Positions 57,591 to 64,000 of a stretch of 64,000 nt of DNA are shown here, in pieces (within the stretch, counting starts at the first letter, position 1; each line of letters begins with the position of its first letter). The notes beneath the pieces were generated by a model that was not told the DNA's origin, did not search any database, and worked only from the letters and a program-made list of their open reading frames with translations. Source of the stretch: Gonapodya prolifera JEL478 (taxonomy: Eukaryota; Monoblepharomycota; Monoblepharidomycetes; Monoblepharidales; Gonapodyaceae); the NCBI GenBank assembly GCA_001574975.1, contig KQ965750.1, positions 409,025 to 473,024 of the forward strand, read 5' to 3'. Made by a program: the position numbers and the translations under genes.

Positions 57591-60081
57591 TTAAAGAACG
57601 AACTTGTACGCGACTGTTTGTCGGGGGAAGACCGGGGTGACGTGCAAGGTGTCAGATTTTGTTCCAGAACCACGCCCTCGAGCTCCAAAACCCCCACCGC
57701 CGCCTCCGAAACTCACCTTCGCCCACACCCCCGGAGAAGTCCCACACAGCAACCCTCCTATCCTGACTCGCACTAACCACCTTGGTCGCGTCCACCTGGA
57801 CATGAAACACCCAACTCGCATGTGCGTCTCGCACATCCGACATGACTTTTCCGGATCCCAGATCCCACACTTTTATGCTCTGGTCGTACGACCCACTGAC
57901 GCACCGGCCCCGCGCATGGTCCATCGCGAGCGTCCTGACCAAATCGGAGTGCCCCGTAAGCGTGCGCACACAGTCACCGCTCCTGGCGTCCCACACGCGG
58001 ATCGTACGGTCGTTGGACCCGGACACGAGCGTGCGCCCGTCGGGAGTGAGGTGGACACAGGCGAGCCCGCGGGTGTGCCCCGTGAAGTCGCGCAGGAGGC
58101 GGGTGGTGGCGAGGTCCCAGAGCTTGATGGTGCAGTCGCCAGAGGCCGAGGCGAGGTGAGGGGTCGTGAGGGAGATGGCGTTTACCTGTGGGTGGGTGGG
58201 GGAGGTGTGAGTGAACCGTGTCGAACGGATAACGAGGTAGATGCAAGCAACCGCGGTTCCTTGGAGCGCCTTTTGGGAGGCATGCGCTCTCTCCTTCCCT
58301 GGTGCATTACCAATCCTTGTCCTCTTACCCTGTGATCGTTCGTCCATCTCCGGGTGATACGGACACCACACACCACGAACCCAAACCCCACACCCACACC
58401 CACACCCACACCCCCAGCACCAACCCCCCACTCCCCGGTCACAAAACTCACCGCAGCATTATGCCCCTCCATAACCGCCCTGACCTCGCCCCCCTCCAGC
58501 CCCCAAATCCTAATCGTACAGTCCTTACTACAACTCGCCACCACGCCCCCCTCGAACCTGACATCCAAGACGGGGCTCGCATGGGCTCTAAGCCACCTCT
58601 TGACGGTACCCTCCTGCAAATCCCACACGGCCATCGTCGCGTCCGAGGACCCCGTGACGAGCGTGGTTCCCGCGGGGTCGTACTGGAGACACAGGACGGA
58701 CCCTTCGTGACCCCTCAGGGTGCGCACGGGGCGAAGCGTGCGGGCGTCCCAGACCCGAACGGTGCGGTCGCGGGACCCCGATACGAGGCGGGTTCCGTCG
58801 TGCTGGACGCAGTAGACCGAGTCGAGGTGTCCCACGGCAGCGCGGGTTGAGAATTCGCCCCGGTGCCAGGACCGCTCGACCATGTTGTGGGCGCGCGTGA
58901 GGAGGTGCCAGTCTTGGACGGCGGCGCGTTCGGTCGGGGATGGGAGGGGAGGGTTGATGCGGTGGTATGCGGCGCGCCAGACGCGGTTGTCGAGGCAAAG
59001 GAGGTGCCAGGGGCGGGAGACGAGGAGGATGGTGGGAAGGGTGCTTGGGGAGAGGAAGGTGAGGATGAGGATGGCGAGTTCGGACGGGAGGGTTGCGAGG
59101 AAGTCTGGGGTGGGGAGAGATGGAGGGAGAGAGGTAAAAGAGGGAGAAGATGAATGGAGAGTAAAGGGTGTGTATGGGAGAGTGCAGGAAGAGAAGAGGT
59201 GAGAAGACGCGTGCGAGAATTGAGGGAGGGATGCCCGTACCAATGCCAACCCCTTCGTCGGGGTCAAACGCCGAGTCTGCAGCAGAGTCGAGCTTATCGT
59301 CGTCGTCTGCGTCAATGTCCATGAGGATGCGCGTGTCTAGGGGCGGGAGTGCGAGTACGTCCGATGCAAGACTTGCAGCGGTGGTGTGCATCTGCTGAGT
59401 CTGCGAGTGCGAGTTTGCGAGAGAGTGCGCTGCGTCTCCCATCTGCGCCTGAAGTTGCATCTGCACGCCAGACTGCGCCTGCGACTGAGACTGCGCCGAC
59501 TGGAGTCTCAGTGACGCCACCGAGTTTGAAGCTGCCTGGGATGCGGACCCTGCGAGTGCGCTGCTGAGATGCTGCGACAGGGCGGACGCGGACGACGCGA
59601 CGGACGTGGCGGAGTGTGTGACTTGGTGGGCTGCCTGCGCGAGCCGTCGCATGCCGCTCGAGAGGATGGGTGAGGGTGGTGGCGACCGTCCCTGTCCCGG
59701 ACTCGTCGCCCCACCAGGACTTCCGCCAGCGCTCCCGCTGCTGCTTCCGCTCGCGCCCGGCCACGCGGCACCTGCGCCTCCGCTCTGACTTCCCATGTTC
59801 TGCTGCTGCGCGTGTGGAGACTGATTCCCGTGATGCAGCCAGCGTCTGATCCACGCAGACGGGGAGGGGAGTCCGCCCAGCTGCAGCACGCCCCCTCCCG
59901 CGATACCGCCCAAGGGACCGAGCGGACTCAGCTGTGCGAGTCTTCCTGCTCTCGCTCCCGTGCCCGCCCCGGACTGCGGCTGCGGAGTGGAGGGAATGGC
60001 GGCGTGCGGACTCAGCGGCGACGGCGCCGGTGTGGCGGAGTGCGGCAAAATCTGCGCAGACGGCGACGCGGACTGGGACAT
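57591..60081 (-). CDS. F-box/WD40 protein, SCF substrate receptor (4 exons, ~661 aa)
   Basis: Complement of 57591-57613, 57717-58185, 58452-59104 and 59241-60081; phases fit and the last exon is only 23 nt. A Gln/Ser/Ala-rich head of ~280 residues precedes an F-box (LATLPSELAILILTFLSPST, then LVSRPWHLLC, about 282-325) and a linker helix (WHLLTRAHNMVERSW). Seven WD40 repeats follow (about 360-655), each ending in a WD or WG: SRDRTVRVWD, SSDATMAVWD, SKDCTIRIWG, SGDCTIKLWD, SNDRTIRVWD, SYDQSIKVWD and SQDRRVAVWD. This layout is that of Cdc4/Fbw7/Met30/Pop1-type receptors, in which the propeller binds phosphodegrons and the F-box binds Skp1. The Arg residues in the first strands fit such a role; the substrate is unknown. 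An intron interrupts repeat 4 exactly after GHNAAV. A CCCACA microsatellite sits in that intron. Confidence 0.88.
58388..58414. repeat. CCCACA microsatellite in a WD40-gene intron
   Basis: About four copies of CCCACA within the intron between exons 2 and 3 of the F-box/WD40 gene. Read directly. Confidence 0.8.
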
Positions 60082-60436
60082 CGTGGAGTGGCGGGNGCTG
60101 CTGCGGTCAGATGCTCCTTCTCTCCCATCTCAAACAGTATGTATATCTTATCACATCATCTCATTATTATCAGTATTCTTGCTCGTGCTCTCTCGTGCTT
60201 GCGCTGGTCTCCTCTTATCGCTCCACTCCCCTGGTACCCCTGTGCCCTGACAACTCAGCTCACAAAACTCACTTCAGCCACAAATTCCACCCAGCAGCCA
60301 CACATCCTCCCGGCACACACCCCTCTCCACTTCTCCCACCACACTCTTAATCGCTCGCTTGATCACTCAATAAACTTTTGCGTGCCCTGGTACGGCCCGC
60401 CCCCCAGGAAACGCCTCGCGATCTCAAGGGACGGAG
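60082..60436. other. Upstream region of the F-box/WD40 gene
   Basis: C/T-rich leader-like sequence with one ambiguous base near 60,098. No gene is supported. Confidence 0.45.
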
Positions 60437-60641
60437 ATGAGGCGGACATACATCAGGGACACGAACAAGCACGACGAGAGTTGTTCTCTCGCAGCGCACC
60501 GAAACTGTGTATGAAGACATGGTTGCGACGGTTGTTAGCGTGTAGAATGTTTGGTGCCTTTGGAGCCGTCCTAATCAGATGATTATTCAATGATGTGACA
60601 AACTCAACCAGTCCCATTTCATGCCATGACGAACCGAACAC
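60437..60641 (-). repeat. Transposon-like coding fragment, copy 1
   Basis: On the minus strand this stretch encodes GLVEFVTSLNNHLIRTAPKA and NILHANNRRNHVFIHSFGAL. A diverged copy lies at 61,655-61,860. Conserved residues (TSLNN, LHA, a basic turn, HSFGA) show that a protein-coding sequence was repeated. It is probably a remnant of a DNA transposon or retroelement; the class is not identified. Confidence 0.45.
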
Positions 60642-60674
60642 GAAGCGAACTCTGACACTATTTTATTTGGTCCT

Positions 60675-60790
60675 TCGAACTCGAATTCAAACAAATTTTC
60701 TTCAAATCGAATACTGAATACTAAAATTTTTCTTCGAATCGAAGAAGGGGTTCCTTGAATCGAAAGTCGAATAGTTGATCGAATAAATTG
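60675..60790. repeat. TTCGAA-rich low-complexity stretch
   Basis: Overlapping short palindromes of the type TTCGAATCGAA, CGAATTC and TCGAAAGTCGA recur over ~115 bp. A similar CGAA/TTCG-rich stretch occurs at about 61,360-61,530. Confidence 0.6.
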
Positions 60791-61359
60791 TTTTTCCTCT
60801 CTGCTAAGGCTATCTTTATATTGAATTAAAGGTGAGTGTGGTGAATGGGGGTTGGACTTTGCAATGATTTTTTTTTTACATTGGCCAAAGTAGAAATGTT
60901 AATACAGATGTAAAAACAATACGTGACGACGGGAAAACAGTGACTCCCACCTGCACTCCTTGCAATTACAGTGTGCAAAATGATCATCACTGTCTGTGAC
61001 AGTTTTTCCGGCAGCGCCGCCCCAAAAGGTGAAAAAACTTGTCGTACTTAAGCCATCCTGCCGTCGCGCCCGTTTTTATGCAGTTATGTGCATTGGGATT
61101 GGCGCATCGACGACCGTTGAGTTGAGTGTTCGGCCAATCGCCACCAACCCAAGTCCCAAGCTCGTTTCCTCCTCACCATCCGATAATCTCATCATCCAAA
61201 GGTACCGGTGGAGATGGAGAGGCTGCCATGATTGATTGGGGTGTTGGGCATTGCTTCCATTGTGAGGTGGAATGAGGATTCACTCACCCGATCCATCACG
61301 ATCGCCATGCTTCAAGACATTCTGGATTCAAGATGTCATTTTTAAATAGCTCTAGAGAG

Positions 61360-61530
61360 GCCTACATTGATACTTCCTCGAATACATTCGCGAATCTTTG
61401 GTGCAACTCGAATACGAACCCGTCCCACATTCCTGTTCGTGTTCAATTTGACACCCGAACACCGAACACCCCAACACACCCATTCGAGTTCGAGTTCGCT
61501 TCGCGAATATGGAAGCGAACTCGAGCTTTT
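61360..61530. repeat. CGAA/TTCG-rich low-complexity stretch
   Basis: Repeated CGAATAC, CGAACACC and TTCGAGTTCG blocks over ~170 bp, related in composition to the stretch at 60,675-60,790. No gene. Confidence 0.55.
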
Positions 61531-61654
61531 TGAATGTTTGTCATGGTGTGAGTCCCATTCAATGATATGCACGTTTATTTCCATACCACAATGTTTGTCC
61601 TTTTAGATGATATTTACTTGGCAGCAAGCTCTCATATTAACCAGAATTGAAACA

Positions 61655-61860
61655 GAACAGTGATGGGGCAGACATCAAAGACAAAACAATGTTATTCTTT
61701 CACACTGTGCCATAACCGTGTGTGAAGACATGTTTCCAAGAGTTGTAGCATGCAGAAATTGTGGGTTTGCAGCTGTCCAAGTTGGATTATTCAAGGATGT
61801 GAAGATTTTAACCACTCCCACTTTAGCAAGTGTACTTGTACTCCTATGTGACAACATTTG
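61655..61860 (-). repeat. Transposon-like coding fragment, copy 2
   Basis: Minus-strand peptide VGVVKIFTSLNNPTWTAANP followed by QFLHATTLGNMSSHTVMA, aligning with copy 1 at 60,437-60,641. Strongly diverged, with several stops in flanking frames. Remnant of the same element family. Confidence 0.45.
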
Positions 61861-62149
61861 CTTTTTCAGATGAGATATTTTCTGGCCTGGGGAAGGGTTA
61901 AACCATCAAAGCATGCCTCACAAGGAACACAGGCTGGTGGAGGGACAGATTCCTTATTTTAAACTTTTGTATGCCATTGATATCAAGGTTAAGGGAAGTG
62001 TCTTGGTGGGGCAGGGTAAGAGCCCACAAAAATGGTTTCACCTCAGACAAGAGTCAGTGTCATTTTGTTGTAGCAGATAAATATGTCAGAATTTGAGAGG
62101 TGAACACAAGAAGAGAAGAACTGTGCGTAATATAATGTAAGATAAGAGT
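61861..62149. other. No gene recognised
   Basis: AT-rich sequence with short frames only, between repeat fragments. Confidence 0.4.
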
Positions 62150-62400
62150 TGTGGTAACAGTTGCTACACAACCTAGGTGAGCTGCACAAGCCTGTAATCT
62201 GCAGGAACGTGTATGTGTGATCATATATACATAACAAGTCGTTATGTGCATGGAACTCACCTGCAGGAATGTGATGCCGAACTTAGGGCACGTCCTGCGG
62301 GTGTGCACATCTAAACCCGAGGCCACAGTAGTGGCACAGCAGTTAATACCCAACACTCATACTACTCTATATATTCCATGTTAGTGGATGTCAGTGTGAC
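62150..62400 (-). mobile_element. Diverged LTR-like fragment
   Basis: Shares ordered blocks with 62,745-63,000: CTACNCAACCTAGG, GCAGGAACGTG versus GCAGGACCACG before ATCATATATA, CACCTGCAGGA and GCCNAACNTNGG then TCCTGC. It looks like an older long-terminal-repeat fragment of the same Ty3/gypsy family. Its outer ends are not defined. Confidence 0.5.
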
Positions 62401-62744
62401 AACAGTCAAATGTTGGAAGGGGCCTCTGTAAACCTGAGAGAGGCATATCCAGTCAAAATCCAAATCAGAGTAGACTAGCACAGGGTGCAGCAAAACAATC
62501 ACATGTCATGCCAGACCAAAAGAATATGGTGACACTCAGCAATACAGAAGGGTACAGAGAGACAAGTGAATTGCTTCATCTTCATAGTCAGTGGAAAAAG
62601 CAACAATGCAAAGCTGAAATACAAGTCCAAGAACAAACAGTGTGCAGGCAAGTAGAGAGTTTGCACAAAGCCAAAATTTACTGTAAATTTTACTCTAGAG
62701 CCTCTGTGGCGCAGTCCCAAGTAAATTTTTGACAGTGAAAATAT
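62401..62744. other. Sequence between LTR-like blocks
   Basis: Low-complexity, with short frames only. It may be part of the downstream LTR or an internal fragment. No gene. Confidence 0.35.
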
Positions 62745-63054
62745 ACCCTGGGTTGTGCTACCCAACCTAGGGGTGCTCCGTGAGACCAGTGTGCTGCAGG
62801 ACCACGATCATATATGAGTGACACAAAGCATACATAGTAGGTGTGACATAGTCTCACCTGCAGGACCACGACGCCAAACGTGGGCTGTGTCCTGCAGGGG
62901 AGAATATATAAACTAGGGAACTGTTCCATGCTGTGCCGCCTAAGGTGCCTNGCCTTAACAGCACTGTGCCACACACTCAGCCCCTATCTGTGCTGTGCCA
63001 CACTCCACCCCACACAGCCATGTAAATGGCTGTCACCCAGCAGGCTGGGTGACA
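62745..63054 (-). mobile_element. 3' LTR region of the Ty3/gypsy element
   Basis: Lies directly after the pol stop on the minus strand. A purine-rich tract (GGAAGGGAAGGGAG, complement of 63,058-63,075) precedes a start that reads TGTCACCCAGC, a typical polypurine tract followed by a TG-starting LTR. The first 24 bases form a perfect hairpin (63,031-63,054). TATATA-like sequence near 62,905 could be the LTR promoter. The inner end is not fixed. One ambiguous base lies at 62,951. Confidence 0.55.
63031..63054. repeat. Perfect 11-bp inverted repeat at the LTR edge
   Basis: TGTCACCCAGC, two bases, then GCTGGGTGACA. It marks the likely outer edge of the LTR on the minus strand. Read directly. Confidence 0.85.
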
Positions 63055-63116
63055 GTGTGCTCCCTTCCCTTCCACATCTCCCTTTCCTACCGCACTCCTT
63101 CTGCTTCCAACTTCCT

Positions 63117-64000
63117 TCATAGAAATATAGGTATCCCTTTTTGTGTGTTGTTCCTGTGAAAGTCCAATACCAACTCTTCTGAATTCCGCAAATGTTCCCA
63201 ACGTTCCCATGTCCGATCAGCAATTCCATATCCCTTCCATTGTACAAGCCATTTCCATCCTTGACCAAATCTCTTAACATCTAGAATCCTCTCAACTTCA
63301 TACTCAACCTCATCCTGTCCCTCATATAGTGTTGGTGCAGGAGGTGGGGGATTCCTTCCAAGCATAGTGTTTGGGATATGAGGCTGGAGTAATGAGGAAT
63401 GAAAGACAGGGTGAACATGAGACATTGTGGGTGGAAGGTCCAACTTGAAAGCTACTGGGTTAATTTGAGCAGTAATTTGGTAAGGCCCTACTTTTTGGTA
63501 GTCAAGCTTCTTTGCTGGGCGTGTTGTCTGGAGATTATGTGTCTTGAGCCACACAAGGTCACCAACTTTAAAGGGAGCTTCTCGTCGGTGTTTGTCCTCC
63601 CGGCGCTTCCAAATTTGCTGTGCAGCCTTAATGTGTTCGTTAATACGAGCTGTTATATCTTCCATCTCTTGCACCCTTTCCTCTGCCAATGCTGATGATG
63701 ATGATACTGGTAGGCGTGTAAGGGGATGTCCAATTGGATGGTGGAGTGTATATGCATAGAATGGGGATACTCCTGTTGTGTCATTTGGTGCATTGTTGTG
63801 TGCAAACTCAACAAAAGGAAGATAATGGACCCAGTTGTCCTGTTCATAGTTGACGTAATGACGTAGCATTGTTTCAAGTTGTTGATTGAACCTTTCTGTT
63901 TGCCCATCTGACTCAGGGTGGAATGCTGATGAGAGAGATGGTTTTGTACCAAGGAGTTTCCAGAAAGTTTCCCAGAACTTGGAGATAAATTGTGGACCCC
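63117..64000 (-). mobile_element. Ty3/gypsy retrotransposon pol, integrase and chromodomain (partial)
   Basis: One uninterrupted frame from the right window edge to a stop at 63117. It encodes the end of the integrase core (GPQFISKFWETFWK and AFHPESDGQTERFNQQLE, with the last catalytic Glu in QTERF). The family's usual WVHYLPFVEFAHNN and GVSPFYAYT follow, then a GPY/F-like region (KVGDLVWLKT, KVGPYQIT) and a C-terminal chromodomain (YEVERILDVKRFGQGWKWLV, then QWKGYG and TWERWEHL). Chromodomains direct such elements to marked chromatin. The element is transcribed leftward. The intact frame suggests it is young or recently active. The rest (gag, protease, reverse transcriptase and the other LTR) lies beyond the window. 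Confidence 0.9.

Overview
The window is fungal nuclear DNA. Genes are densely packed on both strands and rich in short spliceosomal introns, mostly 39-100 nt with GTRNGY-type donors. The proteins are fungal in type: an FHA-RING ligase of the Dma1/Chfr class, an AMPK-related kinase with a KA1 tail, an alternative NADH dehydrogenase, a large PPR protein, and a Ty3/gypsy element with a chromodomain. A tandem pair of rhodopsin-like seven-helix receptors and a PF13796-like multipass protein would suit an early-diverging (chytrid-like) fungus better than a Dikaryon, but that placement is inference. Single ambiguous bases lie near 60,098 and 62,951.

Layout. 0.4-11 kb: a glutathione S-transferase-like gene, then two paralogous ankyrin-type genes (2.4-3.4 and 9.6-11.0 kb, both minus) flanking about 5.4 kb of diverged 0.5-0.6 kb repeats. 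11.7-14.4 kb: a Ulp1/C48-type gene with an internal array of 330-365 bp modules, each carrying two mini-exons and two introns. 14.4-17.8 kb: no confident gene. 17.8-20.9 kb: two tandem receptors with identical exon structure. 21.1-23.9 kb: a 16-exon external NADH dehydrogenase with exons of 5 and 10 nt. 24.7-25.8 kb: an orphan multipass membrane protein. 26.1-38.3 kb: core genes (kinase, syntaxin-type t-SNARE, FHA-RING ligase, PPR protein). 38.7-39.9 kb: a 1.2 kb palindromic transposon-derived structure. 40.5-46 kb: a BTB protein, a broken F-box gene and a small membrane protein. 46-53 kb: mostly orphan sequence with two paralogous C2HC zinc-finger genes and two related minus-strand orphan genes. 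53.4-54.2 kb: a Rho/Rac GTPase lacking a visible P-loop exon. 55.6-60.1 kb: a multipass sensor-like protein and an F-box/seven-WD40 protein. 60.6-64 kb: repeat- and transposon-rich, ending inside a Ty3/gypsy pol gene.

Functional grouping. Several genes belong to the ubiquitin/SUMO world (Ulp1-like, FHA-RING, F-box/WD40, BTB) and several to signalling (receptors, AMPK-like kinase, Rac-like GTPase, t-SNARE). There is no operon-like logic, and I see no biosynthetic cluster. The most unusual features are the mini-exon module array in the Ulp1-like gene, the repeat block between the ankyrin paralogues, the 5-nt exon, the palindromic element and the paired orphan zinc-finger genes. Exon junctions were derived by hand from reading-frame continuity and splice signals, and none is transcript-confirmed.
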